A DNA stretch of 64,000 nucleotides from Pyrodictiaceae archaeon (GCA_015521735.1 WANQ01000003.1:1-64000); one strand, 5' to 3'; counted from the stretch's first letter, positions 11,007-21,656 are shown. Program-made: numbers and translations. The notes: generated by a model not told the origin, from the letters alone.

Positions 11007-11095
11007 ATCTATGCCCCCTAACCACTATAACTCTCCTAGTAACAAGTTATATAAGGTGTAGGGGTATAGCGGTATTAGTCAACTAGGTGTAATGC

Positions 11096-11674
11096 TTGGA
11101 TATAAGTATTGGGTTAAAGAACCTACGTAGAGACTATCTATGGAGTAATGTTAGAGTAGTAGTACTTAAAGACCACGAAGACATTATTCTACCTAGCGGA
11201 AAAATACAGCTAAGGCATGGAACAGAAATATCAATACCTCGCTGGCTTGCAAGAATACTTGAAGAAAAGAAAATAGTTGAAGTAAAAGAAACCCCAATGA
11301 ATCTAAATGAACTTGGACGTTACTCGTTTCTAGAAGTTCATACACGTACAATGTCATCAACTATACAGAAGCTACCATTAGACTTCTATCAACGATTAAG
11401 AGATTACCTAGATAAACTACGAAGAGAAGTAATTAAGAAGCCGTCACCTGAAGTAATAGATGAATACCGTAAAGCTCAAAGCTACGTATATGATATATTA
11501 AGGATTAGATTGAATAGAATATTATCCCTAGTACAAGCTGGAGCAGAAACTGGAGAGATAAGAGAGGAATTAAACAAGCTTACGCCCGAAGAGTTAATAC
11601 TCTACAAAACTATTAGGAAACTACTAGAAATCTGGCAGAAAGAAGTATTAGGATTAGAGGAAGCATTGATATGA
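11096..11674 (+). CDS. gins23: GINS complex subunit, Gins23 type
   Basis: N-terminal beta-rich B-like domain followed by helical A-like domain; directly upstream of mcm as in crenarchaea. Confidence 0.8.
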   Translation: MDISIGLKNLRRDYLWSNVRVVVLKDHEDIILPSGKIQLRHGTEISIPRWLARILEEKKIVEVKETPMNLNELGRYSFLEVHTRTMSSTIQKLPLDFYQRLRDYLDKLRREVIKKPSPEVIDEYRKAQSYVYDILRIRLNRILSLVQAGAETGEIREELNKLTPEELILYKTIRKLLEIWQKEVLGLEEALI

Positions 11675-13764
11675 GTATAGAAGAAGCTGAACTACAGGGA
11701 CAAGAAGAACTAGTAGACCCTAAACTACGCTTTGAGGAATTCCTTAAGACATTCCAAGACAGGATTACAAGAGAATTCAAGTACCGTGAACGTATTAGAA
11801 GAATGGTTATAGCACGAATGAGAAGCCTTGTAATAGACTTTGAAGACCTCTACATGTACGACTCTGATCTAGCTCAAAGCCTAGTTAATCAACCAGATAC
11901 TATGCTTGAAGCATTATCTGAAGCTATAAGATCACTTGTAGCAATAGAGAACGTGGAATACGCTAAATCCGTAGACAAATTCTATCCAAGGATAAGAGGT
12001 CTTTCAAACGTAGTAAAGATTAGAGACCTGAAAAGTGATTATATAGGAAAACTAATAATGGTTGAAGGAATACTCGTAAGAGCTACACCAGTTAAAGAGA
12101 AAGTAGTTAAAGCAGTATTCCGCCACATGCACCCAGAATGTGGCCAAGAATTCGTATGGCCTCCAAAAGGAGAAATGGGCGAGTACTTAGAAACACCACC
12201 AGTATGCCCCATGTGTGGTAAATCTACTGGCTCATTCAAACTAGTACCAGAGAAATCCAAGTACATAGACTGGCAAAAAATAGTAATACAAGAAAGACCC
12301 GAAGAAATACCCTCAGGACAAATACCTAGAAGCATTGAAGCAATTGTTACAGGAGATCTAGTAGATAAGGCGAGACCAGGTGATAGAGTTAGTGTTACAG
12401 GAGTACTAAGGATAAGGCCCACATCAGGTAAGCGTAAGTCATCTACAGCTGTATTCGACACGTACATAGACGTAAACTATATTGAAGCTTCACAGAGAAT
12501 CCTAGAAGAAGTTGAGATAACCAAAGAAGACGAAGAAAAAATTAGAGAACTAGCCAGAGATCCATGGATACACAAGAAGATAATAGCAAGTATAGCTCCA
12601 ACAATATATGGCCACTGGGATATAAAAGAAGCAATAGCATTACTTTTATTCGGAGGAGTACCTAAGCAATCAGAAGATGGAACTAGAATACGTGGAGACA
12701 TACACGTTCTAATAATAGGTGATCCTGGTACAGCTAAAAGCCAGCTACTACAATATGCTGCAAGAATTGCTCCAAGAGGAATATACACTAGCGGTAAGGG
12801 AGCAACAGCAGCTGGCTTAACTGCTGCTGTTGTAAGAGATAAGACTACAGGTGAATGGTACCTTGAAGCAGGTGCATTGGTTCTAGCAGATGGAGGTATG
12901 GCAGCAATAGACGAAATAGATAAGATGAGAGAAGAAGATAGATCAGCAATACACGAGGCAATGGAGCAACAAACAGTTAGCATTGCTAAAGCAGGAATAG
13001 TTGCAAGACTTAATGCTAGAGCATCAGTACTAGCAGCAGGTAACCCTAGGTTCGGTAGATACATGGACAACCGTACAGTAGCTGAAAACATAAACCTACC
13101 ACCAACAATACTCTCAAGATTCGACCTCATATTCGTACTAAGAGACCTACCCAATACGGATAGAGATAAGCAAATGGCTGAACACATATTGAAAACCCAT
13201 AAAGAAATAGAATTAGTTAAACCAGAAATACCAGCAGAACTATTAAAGAAGTACATAAGCTATGCTAGAAGATACGTAAAGCCTAAATTAACAGATGAAG
13301 CCATAAAGCTATTAAGAGACTTCTTCGTTGAAATGAGAAAAGTCGATTCAGCGAAATCACCAGTAGCAATAACACCTAGACAACTCGAAGCACTAGTACG
13401 ACTAGCTGAAGCCCATGCAAAAATGGCGTTAAGAGAATACGTTACAGTAGAAGATGCCGAAGAAGCAATAAGATTAATGAAAGCATTCCTAGAAAGCGTA
13501 GGTATAGATGTTGAGAGCGGTAGAATAGACATAGATGTAATAATGACAGGTAAACCTAGAAGTCAACAAGAAAAGCTATCACTAATAGTCGACATAATAG
13601 AAAGAATAGAACAAGAAGAAGGATGTGCACAACTAAAAGCAATCATAGATCAAGCAAAAGAATACAACATAGATAAGAACTTTGTTGAAAAAGCCATAAA
13701 ACTACTAAGAAAAGAAGGAACAATATACGAGCCCAAACCAGCATGCTACGCAACAGTAAAATAA
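11671..13764 (+). CDS. mcm: MCM replicative helicase
   Basis: GDPGTAKSQLLQYAA, DEIDKM, LSRFDLIFVL; Zn motif with Cys pair CPMCG. Confidence 0.97.
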   Translation: MSIEEAELQGQEELVDPKLRFEEFLKTFQDRITREFKYRERIRRMVIARMRSLVIDFEDLYMYDSDLAQSLVNQPDTMLEALSEAIRSLVAIENVEYAKSVDKFYPRIRGLSNVVKIRDLKSDYIGKLIMVEGILVRATPVKEKVVKAVFRHMHPECGQEFVWPPKGEMGEYLETPPVCPMCGKSTGSFKLVPEKSKYIDWQKIVIQERPEEIPSGQIPRSIEAIVTGDLVDKARPGDRVSVTGVLRIRPTSGKRKSSTAVFDTYIDVNYIEASQRILEEVEITKEDEEKIRELARDPWIHKKIIASIAPTIYGHWDIKEAIALLLFGGVPKQSEDGTRIRGDIHVLIIGDPGTAKSQLLQYAARIAPRGIYTSGKGATAAGLTAAVVRDKTTGEWYLEAGALVLADGGMAAIDEIDKMREEDRSAIHEAMEQQTVSIAKAGIVARLNARASVLAAGNPRFGRYMDNRTVAENINLPPTILSRFDLIFVLRDLPNTDRDKQMAEHILKTHKEIELVKPEIPAELLKKYISYARRYVKPKLTDEAIKLLRDFFVEMRKVDSAKSPVAITPRQLEALVRLAEAHAKMALREYVTVEDAEEAIRLMKAFLESVGIDVESGRIDIDVIMTGKPRSQQEKLSLIVDIIERIEQEEGCAQLKAIIDQAKEYNIDKNFVEKAIKLLRKEGTIYEPKPACYATVK

Positions 13765-13806
13765 TCCTTTTAAACTCTAACAACCTCAAATAACGAGGCG
13801 AAAACC

Positions 13807-14049
13807 ATGAGTAGTGAGGAAAGAAAGTACGTTGTAAAAGTAGGTGATAAAGAAATAGAAATAACAACCGAGGTACTCGAGATACTAAACGAATACATAC
13901 ACACTGCCATGCCATTAGAAAAACTAGCAGAAAAACTAGGTCTAGAGTCATGGGAAGAAGCCTACGAGTTCATAAAGAAAGTACCAGCATGGATAATGTG
14001 GACTCCACCAACACTATGGGAGCACCGTAAAAAGTGGATGACAAAATAG
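13807..14049 (+). CDS. Small conserved crenarchaeal-type protein, function unknown
   Basis: 80 aa ORF with good codon usage, GAGG upstream; PAWIMWTPPTLWEHRKKWM. Confidence 0.65.
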   Translation: MSSEERKYVVKVGDKEIEITTEVLEILNEYIHTAMPLEKLAEKLGLESWEEAYEFIKKVPAWIMWTPPTLWEHRKKWMTK

Positions 14050-14222
14050 TGAATACAATCTTAAACAGTACTAGTAGCTAAACATTACCACTACAAATAC
14101 ACCACTACTACTTATCGAATATTAAATCATTAAATCACTCTTAACACACTATTAATACTAGTAACGTTATCTTCCACTTATCCATATTATTCATAATATT
14201 CGTAAAAGTGCTTACAGAAAGA

Positions 14223-14341
14223 TGGTGGGGCCGCCGGGATTTGAACCCGGGACCACCAGCGCTCCGGGGACCCCAGTATTAGGGGGTTGTAGCGGGGACT
14301 CCTCCCCAGGCTGGCATCCTACCAAGCTAGACGACGGCCCC
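14223..14341 (-). tRNA. tRNA-Pro(GGG), 42-nt intron, CCA encoded
   Basis: Acceptor GGGGCCG/CGGCCCC, T-arm CCCGGGTTCAAATCCCGG, encoded ACCA; removing 14262-14303 gives loop CU-GGG-GC closed by CCAGC/GCUGG. Confidence 0.96.
14262..14303 (-). other. tRNA intron at canonical position 37/38 with bulge-helix-bulge
   Basis: 4-bp helix CUGG/CCGG flanked by 3-nt bulges GG^A and AG^C; inner helix GGA/UCC and CCCC/GGGG. Confidence 0.88.
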
Positions 14342-14598
14342 ATGTTGTATAGTTGTCATACCATATTGTGTTTAAGGGGGTTATTTGGCTTTACCCTCAT
14401 TCCTCTACATTACCTAAATGAGTTGAGGGTATTATTTGTAGTGTGAAAACTACGCTGAAATACCATTGTTAGGCTAGCCTAAACTTACTTGAGCCATTTA
14501 GTGGAACCCTAGTGGGAATCATGGGTATTACTGCTGGTATTACTACCCCTAGTACTTACCTAGAACTCCAAGTAATACTCATAGGTAGGAGTAAAGTA

Positions 14599-14901
14599 AT
14601 GCCTGTTGTATACAAGTGTCGGAATTGTGGAACAATACTACATGTATTCTACAAGGTAGGACAAGACTACTATGGTATACCAACACCAAGTGAAGTAATT
14701 AGTTTATTTGGAGGAGTATGTCCTAGGTGTGGATCTAAATTAAGGGTTCCACAATTGCAGAACATACGAATAGTACACTTAGCTTCAGCTATTAGGCTAC
14801 GGTTAGCTGAGATAATGAGTAAGATGAGAAAGGAGGTGGAAGTACCAGAACCTATGGCGCATCAAACACTCCCAACAGCTACTCAGACTATAACAGCTTA
14901 A
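14599..14901 (+). CDS. Zinc-ribbon protein
   Basis: MPVVYKCRNCGTIL...GGVCPRCGSKL two CxxC; start reset to 14599. Confidence 0.7.
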   Translation: MPVVYKCRNCGTILHVFYKVGQDYYGIPTPSEVISLFGGVCPRCGSKLRVPQLQNIRIVHLASAIRLRLAEIMSKMRKEVEVPEPMAHQTLPTATQTITA

Positions 14902-15697
14902 TACAGCTAAGTATTTCTATGAGAACATCATAACCAGGTTTTTTCTTATATTCTCGCAAAAGACTCTTTAACTCATACTCCTCCTTATATGATAATCTAA
15001 GCATGGACTTTAAGTTTGAAGCCAACTTATTTTTCCTCAATATGAGACCTGAAATAAGGCTAGTAACATTAGATGGTTTACGCCTCGTACTAGCAGATTC
15101 ATAGTCTATTATAAAGACTCCTCTAGGAGAAACAAGTATGTGCTTATATGGTCTTGAGAGTTCTCCGTGATCTACTCCAAGGCTATCTAATAGAAATGCT
15201 TTATATATTGCGGCTTTTAGAATATCCTTAATCCTATACAAGTACGCATGTCCTTCTAATAGTTTACCTAAAATAGTGCCATCTACATATTCTAATACAA
15301 TCACGTCGCTATTACAGCCTATAAGTTTTGGTGATATACCATTATCTGATACAATCTCTAGAATTGAACACTCTCCTCTTAGGTTTTGTCTCCGTGAATC
15401 TGTTCTTAGAATCTTAGCTACAGCTAATGAGCCATCCATCAATACTACTAATAGTATTATGCTAGAATAACCTATGTCCAGTACATTCAATTCACCTATA
15501 CTCTTTAAGCCATAGCTAACTATACTTACAACACCCATTTCTCTAAGTGCATTTAACCTCTCCATACAGCAATTAATGCTATGCTTTGGATAACATAACG
15601 CTTTACATAATGTATTGGAGGGCTCCTTTACATCAATATATTTTATTTCTTCTAGGGCATCCACGTAGGCTTCTTTACTATGAATGTTATAAGCCAT
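14888..15697 (-). CDS. Predicted Ser/Thr protein kinase (archaeal COG2112-like)
   Basis: VAKILR (Lys), LGVDHGELSRPYKHILV and FIIDYESAS catalytic/metal motifs. Confidence 0.7.
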   Translation of the reverse strand: MAYNIHSKEAYVDALEEIKYIDVKEPSNTLCKALCYPKHSINCCMERLNALREMGVVSIVSYGLKSIGELNVLDIGYSSIILLVVLMDGSLAVAKILRTDSRRQNLRGECSILEIVSDNGISPKLIGCNSDVIVLEYVDGTILGKLLEGHAYLYRIKDILKAAIYKAFLLDSLGVDHGELSRPYKHILVSPRGVFIIDYESASTRRKPSNVTSLISGLILRKNKLASNLKSMLRLSYKEEYELKSLLREYKKKPGYDVLIEILSCIKLL

Positions 15698-17052
15698 TCC
15701 CTTAACCCTTCACTCTTATTAGCTAAATCAATTATATCATTGATTTCTGCAACCCTATACTTGCATTTAGATAGATTAGGTGTAATAACTATATCCTGTA
15801 ATCGATCCGATATTAGGCTGTACAAGTCTGTGTATCTTCTCTTACGTAGCACAACCAGTCTCCCTGAGTCATTTATCCATGGCCCAAATACTTCTCTTGA
15901 ACCAATGTATTTATTCGTAAATTCGTCTACATTGCTTACTACTATTGGTGGCCCCTCATGTAGTTCATATAGTGGTAAACGTTTACCTTCAACCTCTACT
16001 ACAATTAATGCTATTCTTTCTTCATCACTCCACAAACCATAATCTACTATTTTAAACTTAAACTGTCTAGCTAAGTTAACTATCCTACGTGCTATACGCT
16101 TAAGCTCACCCCATAGAATATCAGGTGATATGTTTAATTCATTGATATCGAACACTATGCCTAAGACACTTGTTTCTCTACTATCAAGTATCCTTACTGC
16201 TTCATCAAACTTTAAGCTAGGTTTAGGTGGATAAAAGAAGTTTATACTAGGTTTACTTATGTAAAGCCTTGACGCATACATGAATGTAGCCATAGACTTA
16301 ACTGATACAGCTGCGGCAACATTACGTTTTGGGTCAACTGGATCTGGGACTATTAATGGTTGTCCCTTAAACCTTGTCCTAAGCAATTTCTTATCGACTT
16401 CTATACTTGGTTCAACCAGGATTACTTGTGGAATTCTCCATTTAACGGCAGCTTCCAGTACTTTTCTAAAACCACCATAGGCTATTACTAGTAGTTCGCA
16501 AAGATATCCCGAGAATCCTTCAACTCTTATTTCAGCTCCATATACTCCTACTCCTTTCAGAAACTTTTTGAGAAGCCTAACATCGTCTCTAAGGCTTGGG
16601 TGTAAATGCTTCAACACGTATTCGGTATGGAATGGTGTTCTATCTACAGCTGTTCGTATTCTTGATGGATCCTTTATCTTCAACGCTGGTACTAAGTCTA
16701 CTTCAACATTATCTACGACTAAGTGTACATATGGGTGTTCAGCATATTTTATGATGTACTCATAGTCTTTAACAGCTTCAACTAGTAGTTGAAAACCCTT
16801 AGTTTTAACCCATCCTACACCATATTCTTCTGGGTAAAGTACGAATATGTCTAGATCTAGTTCACCTGAAAGCCAGGTGTCCTTGGCGAAAGATCCTTGT
16901 AAGGAAGGTTCTCCTTCTACTCCATGCTTTTCTAAAACCTCTAAGACCCTATCCTTTACCATACGGTATACGCGATAACCCTTCTCATACTCTTCCCTAC
17001 TAGGCTTAATCCTAGATAATACGTTTAACTCTATATCATTATAGGGCTTCAA
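15652..17052 (-). CDS. cca: Archaeal CCA-adding enzyme (class I tRNA nucleotidyltransferase)
   Basis: LQGSFAKDTWLSGELDLDIFVLYPEEYG; VEVDLVPALKI. Confidence 0.94.
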   Translation of the reverse strand: MKPYNDIELNVLSRIKPSREEYEKGYRVYRMVKDRVLEVLEKHGVEGEPSLQGSFAKDTWLSGELDLDIFVLYPEEYGVGWVKTKGFQLLVEAVKDYEYIIKYAEHPYVHLVVDNVEVDLVPALKIKDPSRIRTAVDRTPFHTEYVLKHLHPSLRDDVRLLKKFLKGVGVYGAEIRVEGFSGYLCELLVIAYGGFRKVLEAAVKWRIPQVILVEPSIEVDKKLLRTRFKGQPLIVPDPVDPKRNVAAAVSVKSMATFMYASRLYISKPSINFFYPPKPSLKFDEAVRILDSRETSVLGIVFDINELNISPDILWGELKRIARRIVNLARQFKFKIVDYGLWSDEERIALIVVEVEGKRLPLYELHEGPPIVVSNVDEFTNKYIGSREVFGPWINDSGRLVVLRKRRYTDLYSLISDRLQDIVITPNLSKCKYRVAEINDIIDLANKSEGLREWLITFIVKKPTWMP

Positions 17053-17621
17053 GGCTCCTCAGCTTTAACCTCCCTAAGAGTCCTATAGATTGGCCCCTTA
17101 GGAGTTAGAATACTTTGCTTAAGCCTAATACTCTTAACAATCATTTCACCAGCATCAAAATCTCTGAACTCATTTATCACCTTTATTAAAGCCTCACGTT
17201 TCCTACCACTCCTCACCCTAGCTACAGTTATATGAGCTACAAATTCCTCTCTCTCGGGCTTAAAGCCTAGTTTACGTAACCCTCTTTCTAATTCATCATG
17301 TATTCTCTTAAGCTCATCATATCCTTCACGTACACCAACCCAGATAACCCTTGGCCTAGATATGTTTGGAAAACATCCAACACCAGCTACATGTAGCTTG
17401 AATGGCTTAAAACGTATACTCTTTAATACGCCATATATTTCATCAACCATGGTCACTGGTATATTGCCTAAAAACCTCAACGTTATATGCATATTCTCGT
17501 CTTCAACGGGCTTGAGATCAGCACCAGTAGATACAAGTGCATCTCTAAAACTAACTATATTCCTCAATACGTTTGGATCATCTATATCGACCGCTATAAA
17601 TGCTCTAATAACCTCAACCAC
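17049..17621 (-). CDS. thpR: RNA 2',3'-cyclic phosphodiesterase (2'-5' RNA ligase family)
   Basis: HITLRFLG and HITVARV two HxTx motifs. Confidence 0.93.
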   Translation of the reverse strand: MVEVIRAFIAVDIDDPNVLRNIVSFRDALVSTGADLKPVEDENMHITLRFLGNIPVTMVDEIYGVLKSIRFKPFKLHVAGVGCFPNISRPRVIWVGVREGYDELKRIHDELERGLRKLGFKPEREEFVAHITVARVRSGRKREALIKVINEFRDFDAGEMIVKSIRLKQSILTPKGPIYRTLREVKAEEP

Positions 17622-17696
17622 TGTGAATACCCCCAGCTAAGTCTATGAAATTAAAGGCTTTAAAAGACTAATACAATTATAGTCAAGGGATATGTT

Positions 17697-18266
17697 ATGG
17701 CTAAGAAAATAATATGCATTACTGGTATGCCTGGATCAGGTAAGGGTGTTGTAGCACAAGTAGCTAAAAGTAAAGGCATACCTGTATTCGTTATGGGGGA
17801 TGTAGTACGTGAAGAAGCAACTAGAAGAAACCTACCTCATAAACCTGAAGTACTCAATATGATTGCAAGAGAGCTTAGAGAAAAAGAGGGATTAGATGCA
17901 GTTGCTAAGAGACTTGCAACAAAAATAGAGAAGATAAGCGAAAACGTAGTAGTTGTTGATGGGGTAAGAAGTCTTCATGAAGTAAACGTGTTTAAAAAGT
18001 ATGGAGATGTAGTAATAATAGCAGTACACGCATCACCTAAGACAAGGTTTAAGAGAATACTTTCTCGTAAAAGACCTGGTGATCCAAAAACTTGGGAAGA
18101 ATTTGTTGAAAGAGATTTCACGGAACTAGAATTTGGTGTAGGAAATGTTATAGCTTTGGCAGACTATATGATAGTTAATGAGGGAGACATCAATAACACC
18201 ATAAGCATAGCTAATAAAATACTAGATGAGGTATTAGGCATTGGTCAAGATAAGAGTAGAAGTTGA
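17697..18266 (+). CDS. P-loop kinase, UPF0200/dephospho-CoA kinase-like
   Basis: ITGMPGSGKGVVAQVAKSKGIPVFVMGDVVREE, VVVDGVRSLHEV. Confidence 0.85.
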   Translation: MAKKIICITGMPGSGKGVVAQVAKSKGIPVFVMGDVVREEATRRNLPHKPEVLNMIARELREKEGLDAVAKRLATKIEKISENVVVVDGVRSLHEVNVFKKYGDVVIIAVHASPKTRFKRILSRKRPGDPKTWEEFVERDFTELEFGVGNVIALADYMIVNEGDINNTISIANKILDEVLGIGQDKSRS

Positions 18267-18678
18267 AGTAAGGCCTACAGAAGATCTAGAAAAAGTTAGG
18301 AAAGCATTATTGAATGTATTCGAGCCTGGCGAAATCAAAGTCATAGAAAGGAGTAAAGGCTATAAGCTAATTGTAGGTGAAAGCCGTAGCTATAGAAGCC
18401 TAGTAAAAATACACGAATTGATACGTAGAGAAAGAATTATGGATGCTGCTAGAAGTATCCTAAGAAAAGGTGTTATAGGAAACATGCTTGTATTCAAGGT
18501 GAATAAACAAGCAGCACTACAGGGTAGGCTGTCATTTGTAGAATCAGACTCTGAGTCGCCTATGGGAGCTATAACATTCATAGTTGAAACCAGTAACCCA
18601 TACGAAGTAATAGACTGGCTTGCACCTAAGACATCCATGGGTAAACCCTTATGGGAGAAGGACATGCCCAAGAACTAG
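18241..18678 (+). CDS. RNA-binding domain protein, UPF0201-like
   Basis: 145 aa, VRPTEDLEKVRKALLNVF..., TTG start overlapping upstream kinase. Confidence 0.75.
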   Translation: MVKIRVEVEVRPTEDLEKVRKALLNVFEPGEIKVIERSKGYKLIVGESRSYRSLVKIHELIRRERIMDAARSILRKGVIGNMLVFKVNKQAALQGRLSFVESDSESPMGAITFIVETSNPYEVIDWLAPKTSMGKPLWEKDMPKN

Positions 18679-18690
18679 ACTACACCTAAT

Positions 18691-19581
18691 CTATAATGGT
18701 ATTATCATGTAATCTTCTGCAAGAACTACATTACTATGGTATTTCCTTGCATCATCAACTAGTATTCTCGCATCATCACTATACCTAGCACTGATATGAG
18801 TTAGTACAAGCATTTTAGCATTTGCTGACCTAGCAATTCTACCAGCATCTCCAGCAGTAGAGTGCCCCTCATTATGAGCTTCAGTTGAATAGCTATCATC
18901 AAATGTAGAGTCATGGATTAGCACATCAGCGTTTAGGGAATTCTCAACTACACTAAAAGTCGGCCTAGTATCCCCAGTATACACTATCTTATAGCCGCTT
19001 ACTTCAACAACATAGTCACTACTACGTATTAAGCGTTTATTCCATACCAAATCCTTTCCAGATTTAATTAAACTCCACAACCTTCTGGGTATACCCTCGT
19101 TTTCAAGCCTCCTAGTATCTAGTATAAGCCTCTTCTTCTCCTCAAATACATAACCATATGAAGGCATATCGTGGTCTACGGGGAATCTTTTAACAATATA
19201 TTTGCCTCCATCATATAATTCATCTTCCTCTCTTACAATTATGTTAAACTTTGGTCTATGCCTCGTAGCTTCTATGGCCGAGTTAACGTAGTCTTCAACA
19301 CCTTTAGGACCATAAATGATTAGTGATTCACTCCTATTATACATGGCCATAGTCTGTATTAGCCCTGGCAAACCAAATAGGTGATCGCCGTGTAAATGTG
19401 TGATGAAGACTGCTCGTATTTTAACAGGGCTTAAACCCATTTCTATTAACTTATACTGTGCTCCCTCGCCTACGTCAAATAATAGTATATCTGATAAGTA
19501 TCTAAGAGCTATTGAAGGCAAACCTCTATTCTTGGATGGTACAGCCGCTCCAGTACCAAGCATATATATCATAGTCTTCAA
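18691..19581 (-). CDS. rnz: Ribonuclease Z
   Basis: LGTGAAVPSKNRGLPS, FITHLHGDHLFGLPG, VYTGDTRP. Confidence 0.95.
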   Translation of the reverse strand: MKTMIYMLGTGAAVPSKNRGLPSIALRYLSDILLFDVGEGAQYKLIEMGLSPVKIRAVFITHLHGDHLFGLPGLIQTMAMYNRSESLIIYGPKGVEDYVNSAIEATRHRPKFNIIVREEDELYDGGKYIVKRFPVDHDMPSYGYVFEEKKRLILDTRRLENEGIPRRLWSLIKSGKDLVWNKRLIRSSDYVVEVSGYKIVYTGDTRPTFSVVENSLNADVLIHDSTFDDSYSTEAHNEGHSTAGDAGRIARSANAKMLVLTHISARYSDDARILVDDARKYHSNVVLAEDYMIIPL

Positions 19582-20645
19582 GGTCTACGTGTCACCCAAA
19601 GTATTCTAGTTAAGCTTCCATGGACTCTCATGTAGTGTTTCTCAACAAGGTATAATCCAGTAGACCTAACTATATCTGTAACGTCTACGTAGTGAGGAGT
19701 CGCAAAGACAATATAGCCTCCATTTACAATTACTTCTACAGCATTATTTAAGAAATCAACTAGTATTTCCTCAACTCCACGTCCTATAGTAGATGTAGAC
19801 CTACCATAGGGGGGATCAGTTCCAATACTACCAATAAAACCATACATAGATTTTAATGGTAGCTTAGTTGCATCACCATGTATTAACTCATAGTCTTGGA
19901 AGCCATAGTATTCAATATTAACTCTTGCTCCCTCAATCATTACTGGGTTCAAGTCAATACCTATAACTTTATAACCCATAAATAATGCTTCAATCAAGAA
20001 CCCACCAGTACCACAGAAAGGGTCAAGGTAATAGTATTCTCGCTTAGGTCTAGAAAGATTAACGAATACACGTGATAATTCTACACTAAGTGCACCAGGT
20101 CTAAAGAACGGTCTCTTAGCTGGGCTACGCTTACTAAAACTTTTTGTATCTACTTGACCTAGGATTACACCTATAACTACTACTCCTTCAGTAACTACTA
20201 CTCTTACAATGGTTTTGGGATTAACAAGATTTACTCGTAGCCTACATTCACTTATAATCTTAGAGGCTAACGCGTCAATGAGCTCTCTATCACTTAGACT
20301 AGCTCTATGTCCCTTAAATCTTCGTAACCTTATAGCGAACTCTCCTTCAACATAGCTACATATATCAAGTTCTCTTAGCTTGGAATAGAATTCTTCTCTA
20401 CTACTAGTAATAGATGCTACATGTAATCCAACTTCTTTGACCATGCCAGCTCTAGAGATAATGTCCTTGTATGAATTATTTGTAGATCTATATATTACAA
20501 CATTATCATGTAAATGGTCAATAACGTATGCATGGTTTTCTGATTCAAGTATAGCTCTAAGTTCAGCTAATGGTAAAGTAACATGTTCCCCAGAAAGTAT
20601 TGCATAAAATCTACGTAATTTCACATAAATAACCCTTGAAACCAT
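19578..20645 (-). CDS. THUMP-domain tRNA (guanine-N2)-methyltransferase, Trm11/TrmG10-like
   Basis: YLDPFCGTGGFLIEA SAM motif, GTDPPYGRST catalytic motif. Confidence 0.88.
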   Translation of the reverse strand: MVSRVIYVKLRRFYAILSGEHVTLPLAELRAILESENHAYVIDHLHDNVVIYRSTNNSYKDIISRAGMVKEVGLHVASITSSREEFYSKLRELDICSYVEGEFAIRLRRFKGHRASLSDRELIDALASKIISECRLRVNLVNPKTIVRVVVTEGVVVIGVILGQVDTKSFSKRSPAKRPFFRPGALSVELSRVFVNLSRPKREYYYLDPFCGTGGFLIEALFMGYKVIGIDLNPVMIEGARVNIEYYGFQDYELIHGDATKLPLKSMYGFIGSIGTDPPYGRSTSTIGRGVEEILVDFLNNAVEVIVNGGYIVFATPHYVDVTDIVRSTGLYLVEKHYMRVHGSLTRILWVTRRP

Positions 20646-20653
20646 AATGACTA

Positions 20654-21544
20654 TTACAGTGTGCCTAATTGCTTAATAGCTTCAGTGATTAATGGTGCAA
20701 CATTAACTACTTTAACCTCACTAGGTACTGGTACAGTGTTTGCTGCAACAATTTCCTTTATGCCAGACTCAACTAGTAGTTTAAGAGCATTACCTACTAG
20801 TAAGGCGTGAGCACAAGCAGCATAAACATTTAAAGCACCATCCTCTAAAGCTTTCCTTGCAGCTAGTGCCATGGTCTTACCGGTGCTTATGATATCATCT
20901 ACTATGATGACCTCTCTTTCCTTGACGCTTAAAGTTTTAGGTTTAACTGTGATTTCTCCAGTAACCCTATCCCTATGCTTCTCAAGGTAATCATATTCTC
21001 CTCCAAGGAGTTTAGCGAGAAGTTGGGCTCGCGGTAATGCACCCTTATCTGGTGCAAGGACTATCACATTATCAAGACCCTTATCCTTAAAGTATTCTGC
21101 TAATGCATAAGCAACTTTGACGTTTACGGCTTTACCTTCAAAATACCTTAACACGTACTCCTTGTGTACTTCAACAACTACTAATGCATTAGCACCCATA
21201 GATCTAATTGCTTTTAATAAAGTCTTAACACTAATTGCTTCACCTTCACGGAACCTCCTATCCTGTCTAGCATATGCTAGGTATGGTACAACAGCTACAA
21301 TATTCCTAGCTCCGAGATCTCTAAGCGCATCAATTGCTAATAATAGCTCAAGTACGTGTTTATCCTGTGGAGCATACGTAGATTGTACTACAATTACGTC
21401 TTCGCCTTCAACGCTTACTGGAATCCTAATATAGGATTCTCCGTCAGGGAATACCTTGCTCTCAACTCTAACATGTTCTAAGCCAAGTAATCTAGCTACT
21501 TCCTCATCCAAACCATTAGTAGCAGTTAAACCTAAAACAATCAA
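20654..21544 (-). CDS. prs: Ribose-phosphate pyrophosphokinase
   Basis: VVPYLAYARQDRRF, VIIVDDIISTGKTM PRPP loop. Confidence 0.96.
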   Translation of the reverse strand: MIVLGLTATNGLDEEVARLLGLEHVRVESKVFPDGESYIRIPVSVEGEDVIVVQSTYAPQDKHVLELLLAIDALRDLGARNIVAVVPYLAYARQDRRFREGEAISVKTLLKAIRSMGANALVVVEVHKEYVLRYFEGKAVNVKVAYALAEYFKDKGLDNVIVLAPDKGALPRAQLLAKLLGGEYDYLEKHRDRVTGEITVKPKTLSVKEREVIIVDDIISTGKTMALAARKALEDGALNVYAACAHALLVGNALKLLVESGIKEIVAANTVPVPSEVKVVNVAPLITEAIKQLGTL

Positions 21545-21656
21545 TACTTAAACCCTCTAGGCCATGTACCTATTAGCTTTAAACTACCAATAGTTTACTT
21601 AGAGGAAACTAAATATTAGGATTTCTACAAGAACACAGTAAGAAGGTATAAGAGGA

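Noticed and set aside
12477-13256. Minus-strand 259-aa ORF (and 12039-12467, 13260-13532)
   Set aside because: Fully antisense to mcm, Ser/Ala/Ile-rich, no initiation signal; mirror-frame artefact
14222-14446. Plus-strand 74-aa ORF
   Set aside because: Runs through the tRNA-Pro gene on the other strand; spurious (MVGPPGFEPGTTS is the familiar tRNA-antisense translation)
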